The notes: generated by a model not told the origin, from the sequence alone. DNA of 64,000 nt from Flavobacterium tyrosinilyticum (GCF_023656565.1 NZ_JAMOKG010000003.1:1-64000); one strand, 5' to 3'. Counted from the first letter of the stretch, positions 51,426 to 60,446 are shown. Translations and numbers: made by a program.

Positions 51426-53123
51426 TTATGATTCACAACTGCTGCAAGAAACAAGACTTGTTACCAGTTCTTTAGAAACACTTTGGCTTCTTTGGTAGTA
51501 CAAACTTTTAACTCCTTGCTGCCAAGCTTCGATCATTAAACGGTTTACATCTTTAATGGCTAATTCTGCTGGAATATTAAGATTTAAACTCTGTCCTTGA
51601 TCAACAAATTTTTGGCGAATTCCAGCTTGCTGCACAATTTCTAACTGACTGATTTCTTTGAATGTTTTGAAAACATCTTTTTCCTGCTGAGTCAATTGTT
51701 CCATATGCTGAACACTTCCTCCGTTTAGCATAATACCTCTCCAAACTTCTTCGTTATCTAAACCTTTTTCTTCCAACAGTTTTTTAAGGTATTTATTTTT
51801 ACGCATGAAATTACCCTTGCTTAATCCAGCTTTATAATAATTACTGCTAAAAGGTTCAATCCCTGGCGAAGTTTGACCTAAAATTGCAGAAGATGAAGTC
51901 GTTGGCGCAATTGCCATTGTGGTGGTATTACGTCTTCCGTACCCTTTTAACAATTCTGGCTCACCATAAATCCTAGCCAATTCTTGACTTGCTTTATCAG
52001 CTTTATCGCTAATATGCTTGAAAATCTCTGTAGTTTTCATTTTAGCTTCCATTCCTTCAAACGGAATCATGTTTTTCTGTAAATAAGAATGCCATCCTAA
52101 AACTCCTAAACCTAATGCACGGTGTCTTTTAGCAAATTTATTAGCTGCAGAAAGATAATAGTTTCCTTCTGTTTTTTCGATGAATTCCTGTAAAACAGCG
52201 TCTAAGAAAAAGATCGCTAACTTTACTGCTTCCGTATCTTTCCACTCTTCATATAACTCTAAATTCATTGAAGAAAGACAGCAGATAAATGATTCATCAT
52301 GAGTTGATGGAAGCATAATCTCACTGCACAAATTACTGGCATTGATTCTTAAATTCTGATCTTTATAAACTTGTGGTTTATTTTTATTTACGTTGTCACT
52401 AAAGAAAATATAAGGCAAACCTTTTTGCTGACGGCTTTCTAATACTTTTGCCCAAATTTGTCTTTTTTCTGCATCACCATCAATCATTTCTTGCATCCAG
52501 TAATCTGGCACACAGATCCCTGTAAACAAGTTCTGAATTGGGTTTCCAATACTTTTAATTTTCAAGAACTCTTCGATATCTGGATGATCTACATCCAAAT
52601 AAGCTGCAAATGCACCACGACGAACTCCGCCTTGCGAAATAGTATCCATAGCGGTATCAAAAAGCTTCATGAAACTTACTGCTCCACTACTCTTTCCGTT
52701 ATCAGTTACAGCGCTTCCACGTTCACGCAATTCACCAAAATAACCAGAAGTTCCACCTCCGATTTTAGTTTGCATGATTACTTCTCCAAGCTTATGTGTA
52801 ATTCCTTCAATTTTATCTGGAACATGCACATTAAAACAAGAAATTGGCAAACCTCTTTCTGTTCCCATATTTGCCCAAACTGGCGAACTGATACTCATCC
52901 AACCTCTTTCGATCATTTCCATGAAAGATTCTTTCAATTCTGGTTTGTAAAGCCTTCTAGCTGCGGCAGTACAAATTCTATCGATTGCTCCTTCTACAGT
53001 TTCTCCTTTTAAAAGATAACCGCGATTTAAAATCTGTTCACTTTCAGAATTTTTCCACCACATTTTACTATCGTTTTGCGGCTCAAAATTGTTATTTGCT
53101 GGGTTTGTGTCTATCGTATTCAT
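51426..53123 (-). CDS. nrdA: Ribonucleoside-diphosphate reductase, alpha subunit
   Basis: Class I NrdA reduces ribonucleoside diphosphates to deoxy forms. The 565-residue protein has the substrate-site Cys in ISCFNVHVP, the loop-2 region GGGTSGYFGELRERG, the catalytic NLCSEIMLPS with its thiyl Cys, the disulfide partner in FICCLSSMNLE, YYQRSQS and a C-terminal thioredoxin-reducible tail CSSCES. It is shorter than E. coli NrdA (761) because the N-terminal ATP-cone is missing, so the overall-activity switch by ATP/dATP is not in this subunit. It lies 18 bp downstream of nrdB. Confidence 0.96.
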   Translation of the reverse strand: MNTIDTNPANNNFEPQNDSKMWWKNSESEQILNRGYLLKGETVEGAIDRICTAAARRLYKPELKESFMEMIERGWMSISSPVWANMGTERGLPISCFNVHVPDKIEGITHKLGEVIMQTKIGGGTSGYFGELRERGSAVTDNGKSSGAVSFMKLFDTAMDTISQGGVRRGAFAAYLDVDHPDIEEFLKIKSIGNPIQNLFTGICVPDYWMQEMIDGDAEKRQIWAKVLESRQQKGLPYIFFSDNVNKNKPQVYKDQNLRINASNLCSEIMLPSTHDESFICCLSSMNLELYEEWKDTEAVKLAIFFLDAVLQEFIEKTEGNYYLSAANKFAKRHRALGLGVLGWHSYLQKNMIPFEGMEAKMKTTEIFKHISDKADKASQELARIYGEPELLKGYGRRNTTTMAIAPTTSSSAILGQTSPGIEPFSSNYYKAGLSKGNFMRKNKYLKKLLEEKGLDNEEVWRGIMLNGGSVQHMEQLTQQEKDVFKTFKEISQLEIVQQAGIRQKFVDQGQSLNLNIPAELAIKDVNRLMIEAWQQGVKSLYYQRSQSVSKELVTSLVSCSSCES

Positions 53124-53141
53124 ATGTATTATGGGCTTGTA

Positions 53142-54116
53142 TTAGAAAAGATCGTTTGCTGTGATACTCTTGTCGTGTTTTGTATATTCTACTGGACGTT
53201 TCGCAAAGAAATCATCTAAACTGTTTGCAAAAACTTCTTCTTCAAACCAAGTCATTTTTGAATATTCTTCTGGAGAAACATTAAAGATAGTTTCGATATT
53301 GATTTGTTTCAAACTTTCATCAATTCTAAATTTCATGAAGTTTACCAAATCTTCTTTGTTGATTGTTTCTATCGCTCCATTTTCAAAAATCCAATCTAAA
53401 ATATCTGCTTCAACAGAAATTGATTCTTTAACCGTTTCTCTAATTAATTCTAGAGTCTCTGCATCGAAATATTCTGGGAATTCTTCACGAATTTTGTTAA
53501 TGATATAAATTCCGCCATTAGCATGAATTTGCTCATCAATTGATGTCCAAGCAATAATATTGCTCACATTTTTCATGTATCCTTTGAATCTTGTGAATGA
53601 CAATAAAATGGCAAATTGGCTGAAAAGAGAAACGTTTTCAATCAAAATACTGAACAAAATCAATGATACCATGTATTTTCTATTGTCCTGAGACTTTGTA
53701 TCTTTCAATACATTCGAAAGATAATCTACACGTCTGCGAATTACAGGCACATCCAATAGCCTTTCAAATTCGTCATTATATCCTAATACTTCCAACAAAC
53801 GAGAATAGGCTTCAGAATGTCTAAATTCGCATTCTGCAAAAGTAGTTCCCAATCCGTTAAATTCTGGTTTCGGAAAATGCTCGTATATATTGCCCCAAAA
53901 ACTTTTTACAGCTACCTCAATTTGTGCAATAGCCAATAAACTATTTTTAATTGCTGTTTTTTCTGCCAAATCCAAATGTGCATGAAAGTCTTGCGTGTCG
54001 GCAGTAAAATCTACTTCAGTGTGTACCCAATAAGCTTTATTAATAGCTTCGGTAAATTGCAGAACCTCAGGATATTCAAAAGGTTTATAATTGATTCTTT
54101 TATCAAAAATTGACAT
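53142..54116 (-). CDS. nrdB: Ribonucleoside-diphosphate reductase, beta subunit
   Basis: The radical-generating subunit of class I RNR. The 324-residue protein keeps the ferritin-like ligand pattern: E-x-x-H-x-x-x-Y in ECEFRHSEAYSRLLE gives metal ligands and the Tyr for the stable radical, and a second E-x-x-H is in SIDEQIHANGG. The first carboxylate ligand is Glu in AIAQIEVAV. No N-terminal ATP-cone is present, in contrast to some flavobacterial NrdB proteins that carry one. It is first in the nrdBA operon, with a large AT-rich region upstream containing DnaA-box-like sites. Confidence 0.96.
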   Translation of the reverse strand: MSIFDKRINYKPFEYPEVLQFTEAINKAYWVHTEVDFTADTQDFHAHLDLAEKTAIKNSLLAIAQIEVAVKSFWGNIYEHFPKPEFNGLGTTFAECEFRHSEAYSRLLEVLGYNDEFERLLDVPVIRRRVDYLSNVLKDTKSQDNRKYMVSLILFSILIENVSLFSQFAILLSFTRFKGYMKNVSNIIAWTSIDEQIHANGGIYIINKIREEFPEYFDAETLELIRETVKESISVEADILDWIFENGAIETINKEDLVNFMKFRIDESLKQINIETIFNVSPEEYSKMTWFEEEVFANSLDDFFAKRPVEYTKHDKSITANDLF

Positions 54117-54199
54117 ATATATAGAGTTTTAAGTGACTATTTTGAAATAGAAATGCGAGCGCTTATTTTGGGGAGGTATTAGCGTGATTTCTATATTTA

Positions 54200-54207
54200 C
54201 AAATTTA
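54200..54207 (-). promoter_or_regulatory. -7 box of the nrdBA operon
   Basis: The minus strand reads TAAATTTG, a perfect TAnnTTTG, 83 nt upstream of the nrdB ATG. The four TTATCAACA sites begin 50 nt upstream of it, in activator or repressor range. Confidence 0.5.
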
Positions 54208-54256
54208 GCCCACAGTTATTCTTTTGTCTACTTTTAGATGTTAAAAATCTGCTCAA

Positions 54257-54425
54257 TTATCAACAGTTTTAAAACTTCTAAAAAGCAGGATGAAGCAAAT
54301 TTTATCAACATGAAAATATTGCTCTGTAATCTACATTGAGCTAGCAGTTTCCCTAAAAATAATGCTGAGTTATCAACATGAAAAAAAGTGCTTTTTAAGG
54401 TCAAAAATCAAAACAGTTATCAACA
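54257..54425. promoter_or_regulatory. Cluster of four TTATCAACA 9-mers, candidate DnaA boxes
   Basis: Identical 9-mers, all on the plus strand, at 54257-54265, 54302-54310, 54370-54378 and 54417-54425. TTATCAACA differs at one place from the E. coli DnaA box TTATCCACA. The flanking sequence to 54780 is extremely AT-rich. No further copy was noticed elsewhere in the window. Either DnaA-linked control of nrdBA or a replication-origin function would explain it. The rest of the 54117-54906 gap has no gene. Confidence 0.55.
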
Positions 54426-54787
54426 TCCGATTTGAAAAAAGGGAAATTTCAAATCGAATTTCAAATTAAAAAAACGCTGTTTATTAATAATAATTCTAAA
54501 TAATAGAGACACTATAAAAAATCATAATATACTTTATTACAAATATTTACAGTAAAATAAATATTAAAAGTGCAAAATATTCTAGTAAAATCAACATCTC
54601 AGAAATGAATTAGTAGTGCAAATCCTAGCTTTCAAACTTATTACCTCTATAAAGTTGAAAAACCATCTTGAAAGCATTTTTTCTTATTATAAAAAGAGAC
54701 CGAATTAAAACAAAATTAAAATTTACTTAAGGGATTCTTAATTTTTAGAAAAATAGCATCAAATTCCCCTTTTACAGCAAATTATTC

Positions 54788-54817
54788 TTGGTTTAAGAAT
54801 ATTAATTTTTACATTTG
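54788..54817 (+). promoter_or_regulatory. Promoter of the ankyrin-repeat gene
   Basis: TTG (54788-54790), 19 nt, TACATTTG (54810-54817), a full Bacteroidota promoter with an 85-nt leader that contains a palindrome at 54829-54850. Confidence 0.65.
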
Positions 54818-54828
54818 CTTTTATTTTT

Positions 54829-54850
54829 ATTTATTCTAAATAGAATAAAT
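54829..54850. promoter_or_regulatory. Perfect 10-bp palindrome downstream of the ankyrin-gene promoter
   Basis: ATTTATTCTA, AA, TAGAATAAAT. It covers the transcription-start region of the first gene of the iron-uptake-like block. Its right half matches 11 of 14 positions with a site upstream of the TonB receptor gene (60923-60936). A Fur-type operator is a reasonable guess. Confidence 0.45.
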
Positions 54851-54906
54851 AATTCCCAAAAATAAATTTAATCTTGTACAATTCAATAACCATAAATTAT
54901 CGAAAT

Positions 54907-56397
54907 ATGAAAAAGAATCTTTTCGTTTCTTTTGCATTTGCTGTTACTTTCTTTGTGAGTGCTCAGCAAAAAAACGCGTTGCTAGATGCCGCTTTCTGGA
55001 AAACCTCACCGACTGTTGAAACGGTTCAGGCAGAAATCGCTAAAGGAAATAATCCTGCTGAAGCTAATGCAAACGCATTTGATGTTACAACGTTGGCCAT
55101 TAATAATGATGCTCCCTTTGCAACTATCAAGTTTTTAGTGGAGCAACCTGGAAATTCAATCACAAAATTAACGCACGATAATCGTATCTACCTGCACTGG
55201 GCAGCCTATAGAGGAAATACTGAATTGGTTCAATATTTAATTGGTAAAGGTTCTGATGTAAATTTTGAAGACAGCCACGGAACTGCTCCTGCAGATTTTG
55301 CCGCTTCAAACGGTCAGTCAAATGCTGCGATGTACGACGCTTTCTTTAAAGCTGGACTTAATCCGACAAAAAAATATGCAAATGGAGCAAACCTTTTACT
55401 TCTAGCCATTGCTTCTGATAAAGATCTAAAAGCTGCAGACTATTTTGCTACAAAAGGAATGTCTTTAAAAGATGTAGACAATGACGGAAACACTGCTTTT
55501 ACATACGCTGCAAGATCTGGTAATATTGCTCTTTTGAAAAAACTTTTAGAAAAAGGCATTAAACCAACTAGCAATGCACTTTTATTTGCTGCGCAAGGAA
55601 GCCGTAGAGAAACTAATACTCTTGAAACTTATAAATATTTGGTTGAAGAAGTAAAAATTAAAGCGACTTCTCAAAATAAAGCGGGACAAAATGTATTGCA
55701 CTTTTTGGCTGGAAAACCAAATCAGACAGAAATTATTCAATATTTCTTAGGAAAAGGTGTTGATGCAAACATCGCCGATAAAGAAGGAAATACCCCCATT
55801 ATGGTAGCAGCTGGAGCTAGAGAAACTGCTGTTTTGGAATTGTTTCTTCCGAAAGCTAAAAACATAAACGCACAAAATTTAAAAGGAGAATCGGCTTTAA
55901 CTTTTGCTGTTAGAAACGGAACTCCAGATGCTGTAAATTTACTTCTGTCTAAAGGTGCAGATGTAAACGTAAAAGACAAAGACGGAAATAATTTAGGTGT
56001 TTATTTAGTACAATCGTATCGTCCTGCAGGAAGAGAAAAAGCGGCCACAGATCCTTTTGATGCTAAAGCAAAATTACTTCAAGACAAAGGATTAAATCTT
56101 GCAACTCCTCAAAAAGATGGAAACACTTTATATCATATAGCGATTACTAAAAATGATGTTTCTCTTCTTAAAAAAATCAATGATTTAAAAGTAGACATTA
56201 ATGCTAAAAATAAAGATGGTTTAACGGCTTTACATAGAGCGGCAATGACTTCTAAAGATGATTCTATTCTAAAATATTTAGTTTCTGCTGGAGCTAAAAA
56301 AGACATCAGCACAGAGTTTGACGAAACGGCTTATGCTTTAGCAAAAGAAAATGATCTGCTTACAAAAAATAATATCTCAGTTGAGTTTTTAAAATAG
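54907..56397 (+). CDS. Exported ankyrin-repeat protein
   Basis: The start is at MKKNLFVSFAFAVTFFVSAQ (54907), a signal peptide; the 11 upstream codons in frame are not needed. The 496-residue product is a chain of about ten ankyrin repeats from residue 30 to the end (for example NRIYLHWAAYRGNTELVQYL, GNTAFTYAARSGNIALLKKL), which form protein-binding surfaces. It should be periplasmic. It is the first gene of the block leading to the siderophore or heme-type uptake genes. Periplasmic ankyrin proteins elsewhere assist catalases or uptake systems; here its partner is unknown. Confidence 0.88.
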   Translation: MKKNLFVSFAFAVTFFVSAQQKNALLDAAFWKTSPTVETVQAEIAKGNNPAEANANAFDVTTLAINNDAPFATIKFLVEQPGNSITKLTHDNRIYLHWAAYRGNTELVQYLIGKGSDVNFEDSHGTAPADFAASNGQSNAAMYDAFFKAGLNPTKKYANGANLLLLAIASDKDLKAADYFATKGMSLKDVDNDGNTAFTYAARSGNIALLKKLLEKGIKPTSNALLFAAQGSRRETNTLETYKYLVEEVKIKATSQNKAGQNVLHFLAGKPNQTEIIQYFLGKGVDANIADKEGNTPIMVAAGARETAVLELFLPKAKNINAQNLKGESALTFAVRNGTPDAVNLLLSKGADVNVKDKDGNNLGVYLVQSYRPAGREKAATDPFDAKAKLLQDKGLNLATPQKDGNTLYHIAITKNDVSLLKKINDLKVDINAKNKDGLTALHRAAMTSKDDSILKYLVSAGAKKDISTEFDETAYALAKENDLLTKNNISVEFLK

Positions 56398-56415
56398 CTT
56401 TTAAAAAGTTAGGAG

Positions 56416-56512
56416 TTATGAATTATGAGTTAAAAATCTAAGTCTACAATTCATAACTCAAAACGAATAACTAATAACTCAAAACTCATAACTTAAAACT
56501 CATAATTCATAA
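56416..56512. repeat. Inverted repeat with tandem ACTCATA-type units
   Basis: TTATGAATTATGAGTT (56416-56431) and its exact complement (56497-56512) enclose degenerate AACTCATAA/AACTCAAAA units. The same low-complexity words appear at 60818-60860. It fills the gap between the ankyrin and DUF2271 genes. Confidence 0.55.
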
Positions 56513-56521
56513 CTTATTTTC

Positions 56522-57004
56522 ATGAAATCAATATTAAAAATTGCTCTTACCAGCGCTTTTATCTTTTTAGTTTCTTTCCAATCTCAAGCGCAATCAAGCA
56601 AATACAAAATCATGCTTCAAATGAATAACTATATGGGAGAAGGTGCTTATATCGTTGTTTCTCTTGTTAATTCGGCTGGTGAGTACGAAAAGACACTTTA
56701 TGTAATGGGCGATGATAAAAAATGGTACAAATCATTAAAAGAGTGGAATAAATTCCATACTCAGAAAAATGACGATATCAGTGCTAAAACTGGTGCTTCT
56801 GTAACTGGTGGAGACCGCAGTGTAACAACGATCGAAATCGAAAATTCTAAAATCAATAAAGGCTATAAACTTCGTTTTGAGTCGGCTGTTGAAGACCAGA
56901 AATACTATGTAAGCGATCTTGAAGTTCCGCTTACAACCGAAGGTCTAGCTGAAAAAACAGATGGAAAAGGTTACATCAAATATGTAAGGTTAAACAAAAT
57001 ATAA
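56522..57004 (+). CDS. DUF2271 domain protein, probable flavinylated periplasmic electron carrier
   Basis: The 160-residue exported protein (signal to SQAQ) matches the DUF2271 family: GAYIVVSLVNSAGEYEKTLYVMGDDKKWY, later TIEIENSKINKGYKLRFESAVED. DUF2271 proteins are reported as FMN-carrying targets of ApbE in Bacteroidota. The candidate attachment site is TGAS (residues 90-93), with Asp84/Asp85 nearby, an imperfect form of the D-x-x-[ST]-G-A-[ST] consensus. ApbE and a PepSY reductase are encoded just downstream, which fits an electron-transfer chain across the periplasm. Confidence 0.85.
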   Translation: MKSILKIALTSAFIFLVSFQSQAQSSKYKIMLQMNNYMGEGAYIVVSLVNSAGEYEKTLYVMGDDKKWYKSLKEWNKFHTQKNDDISAKTGASVTGGDRSVTTIEIENSKINKGYKLRFESAVEDQKYYVSDLEVPLTTEGLAEKTDGKGYIKYVRLNKI

Positions 57005-57075
57005 TCTTTAGTACATTATTTTTTAACCTTATAATGAGTACAAATTTTATTTTTGTGCTTAGAATTAAAATCTGA

Positions 57076-57106
57076 GCTTTGTCATCGTTTTAAACTTTGA
57101 CAAAGC
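57076..57106. repeat. Second copy of the 31-nt hairpin seen at 47761
   Basis: It matches 28 of 31 positions with 47761-47791 and pairs GCTTTGTC with GACAAAGC at its ends. It lies between the DUF2271 and PepSY genes and is followed by TTTAAAT; it could attenuate read-through. Confidence 0.6.
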
Positions 57107-57134
57107 TTTAAATGTTTTATAATAGAATAACTCA

Positions 57135-59318
57135 ATGACTCTTTCTTTTTGGCGTTACGCGCACTTGGCTTTAGCCTTATTTTCTTCTATTTTTTTGCTT
57201 TTGGCTTCGGTAACAGGAATCATTCTGGCAGTCGATGCGGTTCAGGAAAAAACACTTCCGTACAAAGCAGAAGATTTTAATAAAATAACTTTGGGCGAAA
57301 CGCTGCCAATTTTAAAGAAAGTGTATCCAGAAATTACAGAATTGAGTGTCGATTACAATCAGTTTGTAACACTTCAGGCGATTGATGCAGATGGAAATGA
57401 CGTTAAAGCCTACATTGACCCAAAAACGGGAAAAACACTCGGAAATCCTGCAAAGAAAACCGAATTCATAAATTGGATTACGAGTTTACACCGTTCGCTA
57501 TTTCTTCATGAAGCAGGACGATTTTTTGTGGGTGTAATTTCTTTTTGTTTATTTCTAATATCAATTTCAGGTTTCGTGCTAGTTTTAAAAAGACAGCGTG
57601 GCATCCGAAATTTCTTTTCTAAAATAATCAAAGAATATTTTGCGCAATATTATCATGTGCTTTTAGGAAGATTGGCTTTAATTCCGATTTTGATTATTTC
57701 ACTTACTGGAACTTATTTATCGCTAGAAAGATTCAACTTTTTTATGGGCGAAGAAAAAACAAAACCCGTAAAAACAGAACTTTCAGACAAAGCCAAAACC
57801 ACTTCAATTTTCAATACTACTTTATTATCTGATGTAAAGAAAATTGAATTTCCTTTTACTGATGATCCCGAAGAATATTATATTATTGAATTGAAAGACA
57901 AAGAGGTTGAAGTGAATCAAGTTACAGGAGCTGTAATTTCTGAAAAGCTTTCGCCAATGCGAACTCAATTTGCGGCATTAAGTTTAGACCTTCATACAGG
58001 AAGAATTAACGGAATCTGGGCTGTAATTTTAGCAATAGCGTGCATCAATATTTTATTCTTTATTTATTCTGGTTTTGCTATTACTTTAAAAAGAAGATCT
58101 AGCCGAATTAAGAATAAATTTAAAGCTAGCGAAAGTACTTTTATCCTTTTGGTCGGTTCAGAGAATGGAAGTTCGTTCCGATTTGCCAATTCAATTCAGA
58201 AACAATTAATCAATCACGGACAAAAAGTTTTTGTTAGTGAATTAAATAAATTTTCGGCTTATCCGAAAGCAGAACACATTATTGTTTTTACATCAACTCA
58301 TGGTTTGGGAGACGCTCCTTCGAATGCAACTCAATTCAAAACTTTATTAGAAAGACAAAATCAAAACCAGAATATTCATTTCTCTGTGGTTGGTTTTGGT
58401 TCAAAATCATATCCCGATTTTTGCCAATTTGCCATTGAAATTGACCAGCTTTTAGAAAAGCAAAAATGGGCAGATCGTTATTTAGATTTGCAGACTGTAA
58501 ATGATAAATCGGCTGTTGAGTTTGTAGAATGGGTGAAATTATGGAGTGAAAAAACGGGAATTCCGTTGGCTACCACTCCATCATTATACAACCATGTTCC
58601 AAAAGGTCTGCAAAAATTAATGGTTTTAGATAAAACACCAATTTATGAAACGGAACATACTTTTATTCTGACTTTAAGAGCAAATGCAAGAGTTAAATTT
58701 AGTTCAGGCGATTTATTGGCAATTTATCCAGCCAACGATTCTAGAGAACGCCTCTACTCTATCGGGAATCATTCTGGAAACATTCAATTGGTTGTAAAAC
58801 TGCATCCAAACGGATTGGGTTCTGGTTTCTTAAATGCTTTAGAAGCAGGAAATGTAATAAAAGCACAAATCGTAAAAAATCCTGCTTTTCATCTTCCTAA
58901 AAAAGCTTCTAAAGTGGCTTTTATTTCCAACGGAACAGGAATTGCTCCTTTCTTAGGAATGATCGAACAGAACAAAGCAAAACAGGAACTTCATTTGTAT
59001 AGCGGATTTAGGATGGAAACGCCAACTTTAATGGCTTATAAAAAGTTTGCTAATATAATGATGCAAAAAGAGCATCTGGATAATTTTTATGTGGCACTAT
59101 CTCGCGAAGCCGAGCATATTTATGTAATGGATTTGATTAAAAGAGATTCATCGTTCTTTACGAATTTATTCAAAAAAGGCGGTGTCGTTATGATCTGCGG
59201 TTCGCTTGCCATGCAGAAAGATGTCGAGGCTATTTTAAGTGAATTGTGTATAGCAAAAGGATTAAAAACACTGGAAGAATACAAAGCCAACAAACAATTT
59301 TTAACGGATTGTTATTAG
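57135..59318 (+). CDS. PepSY-domain membrane protein fused to flavodoxin and ferredoxin-NADP reductase domains
   Basis: This 727-residue inner-membrane reductase probably takes electrons from NADPH to reduce periplasmic flavins or iron chelates. Four membrane helices (about 8-32, 140-160, 180-200 and 295-318) carry PepSY_TM domains with His residues suited to heme (HLALALFSS, ITSLHRSLFLHEAGR, YYHVLLGR, LDLHTGRING). A flavodoxin-like domain is at about 333-470 (LLVGSENGSSFRFA, STHGLGDAP). The FNR-like domain (about 500-727) has FAD site RLYSIGN, NADP site FISNGTGIAPFLGM and MICGS. This is the XusC-like architecture with an added CPR-type module. Confidence 0.92.
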   Translation: MTLSFWRYAHLALALFSSIFLLLASVTGIILAVDAVQEKTLPYKAEDFNKITLGETLPILKKVYPEITELSVDYNQFVTLQAIDADGNDVKAYIDPKTGKTLGNPAKKTEFINWITSLHRSLFLHEAGRFFVGVISFCLFLISISGFVLVLKRQRGIRNFFSKIIKEYFAQYYHVLLGRLALIPILIISLTGTYLSLERFNFFMGEEKTKPVKTELSDKAKTTSIFNTTLLSDVKKIEFPFTDDPEEYYIIELKDKEVEVNQVTGAVISEKLSPMRTQFAALSLDLHTGRINGIWAVILAIACINILFFIYSGFAITLKRRSSRIKNKFKASESTFILLVGSENGSSFRFANSIQKQLINHGQKVFVSELNKFSAYPKAEHIIVFTSTHGLGDAPSNATQFKTLLERQNQNQNIHFSVVGFGSKSYPDFCQFAIEIDQLLEKQKWADRYLDLQTVNDKSAVEFVEWVKLWSEKTGIPLATTPSLYNHVPKGLQKLMVLDKTPIYETEHTFILTLRANARVKFSSGDLLAIYPANDSRERLYSIGNHSGNIQLVVKLHPNGLGSGFLNALEAGNVIKAQIVKNPAFHLPKKASKVAFISNGTGIAPFLGMIEQNKAKQELHLYSGFRMETPTLMAYKKFANIMMQKEHLDNFYVALSREAEHIYVMDLIKRDSSFFTNLFKKGGVVMICGSLAMQKDVEAILSELCIAKGLKTLEEYKANKQFLTDCY

Positions 59319-59333
59319 AAGTAATTTTAGATT

Positions 59334-59446
59334 TTTGATTTTTGATTTCTGATTTCTGATTCCAACTATTCACTTTTTTACTATTTACTATTCACTTTTA
59401 ACTTTTAACTTTTAACTTCTCACTTTTAACTTCTCACTTTTAACTA
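59334..59446. repeat. Tandem low-complexity repeats upstream of apbE
   Basis: TTTTGAT/TTTCTGAT units are followed by ACTATTCACTTTT and CTTTTAACTT units, AT-rich, filling the gap between the PepSY and ApbE genes. No secondary structure of note. Confidence 0.5.
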
Positions 59447-59453
59447 AATCTTC

Positions 59454-60446
59454 ATGCATAAATTAATATCCTATAAAATTTCATTGCTTTTTGTAATTGC
59501 TTGCTGTTTATCTGCACATTCGCAAGTATTACGAAAAAGAACGACGCTTTTGATGGGCGGCCGCTTTGACACTTCGATTGTAGATAAAGATTCAATTTCT
59601 GCAGAAAAAAATATAGATGAAGTTATTGCTGAGATTACAAGAATTGAAAATCTAATCTCCGATTGGAAACCAGATTCTCAAGTTTCTGAAGTCAATCAGA
59701 ATGCTGGAGTAAAACCTGTGAAAGTCGATCGAGAAGTTTTTGAGTTGACAAAAAGAGCTATCAAACTTTCTGAAATCACAAATGGCGGTTTTGATATTAG
59801 CTTTGCTGCAATGGATAGAATCTGGAAATTTGATGGTTCGATGACCGAAATGCCTTCGGCGGAAGCCATAAAAAAATCGGTGGAAAAAGTGGGGTATAAA
59901 AACATCATTTTAGACAGCACAGCATCGACTATTTTCTTGAAATTAAAAGGAATGAAAATCGGTTTTGGCGCTTTAGGCGAAGGTTATGCAACCGATAAAT
60001 GCCGCGCTATGATGATTGCAAAAGGTGTCCAAGCCGGAATTATAAACGGTTCTGGAGACATGAGCACTTGGGGAAAACAACCCAACGGAAAAGATTGGAA
60101 AATCGGAATTACAAATCCGTTTATGCCTGAAAAAATTTTGGCCGCAATTCCGCTTAAAGAAGGTGCTGTAACTACTTCTGGCAGTTATGAAAAGTTTGTT
60201 GTTTTTAACGGAAAACGTTATTCTCATATCATAAATCCTGCAACGGGTTATCCTACAACGGGTTTATGCAGTGTAACTGTTTTTGGTCCGAACGCAGAAA
60301 CCGCAAACGGATTGAGTACTTCTATGATGGTTTTAGGTCAAAAAGAAGGCTTGCTTTTACTTCAAAAATTCCCTGATTACAGTTGTGTAATGATTACTGA
60401 TAAAGGGAAAGTTATTAAGTCTAAAAACTTCTCTTATAAATTGTAA
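59454..60446 (+). CDS. apbE: FAD:protein FMN transferase (ApbE)
   Basis: ApbE attaches FMN covalently to Thr/Ser of exported carriers using FAD and Mg2+. The 330-residue protein has a signal peptide (to SAHSQ), MGGRFDTSI, a GGFDISFA turn, the catalytic GSGDMSTWG, YSHIINPATGYP (substrate and Mg binding) and the ANGLSTSMMVLG end, all family marks. No lipobox is seen. It follows the PepSY reductase and the DUF2271 protein; the latter is its likely substrate. Confidence 0.95.
   Translation: MHKLISYKISLLFVIACCLSAHSQVLRKRTTLLMGGRFDTSIVDKDSISAEKNIDEVIAEITRIENLISDWKPDSQVSEVNQNAGVKPVKVDREVFELTKRAIKLSEITNGGFDISFAAMDRIWKFDGSMTEMPSAEAIKKSVEKVGYKNIILDSTASTIFLKLKGMKIGFGALGEGYATDKCRAMMIAKGVQAGIINGSGDMSTWGKQPNGKDWKIGITNPFMPEKILAAIPLKEGAVTTSGSYEKFVVFNGKRYSHIINPATGYPTTGLCSVTVFGPNAETANGLSTSMMVLGQKEGLLLLQKFPDYSCVMITDKGKVIKSKNFSYKL

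Noticed and set aside
52458..53012. 184-codon plus-strand frame inside nrdA
   Set aside because: It is antisense to a clear nrdA coding region, with no promoter or recognisable domain; a shadow frame.
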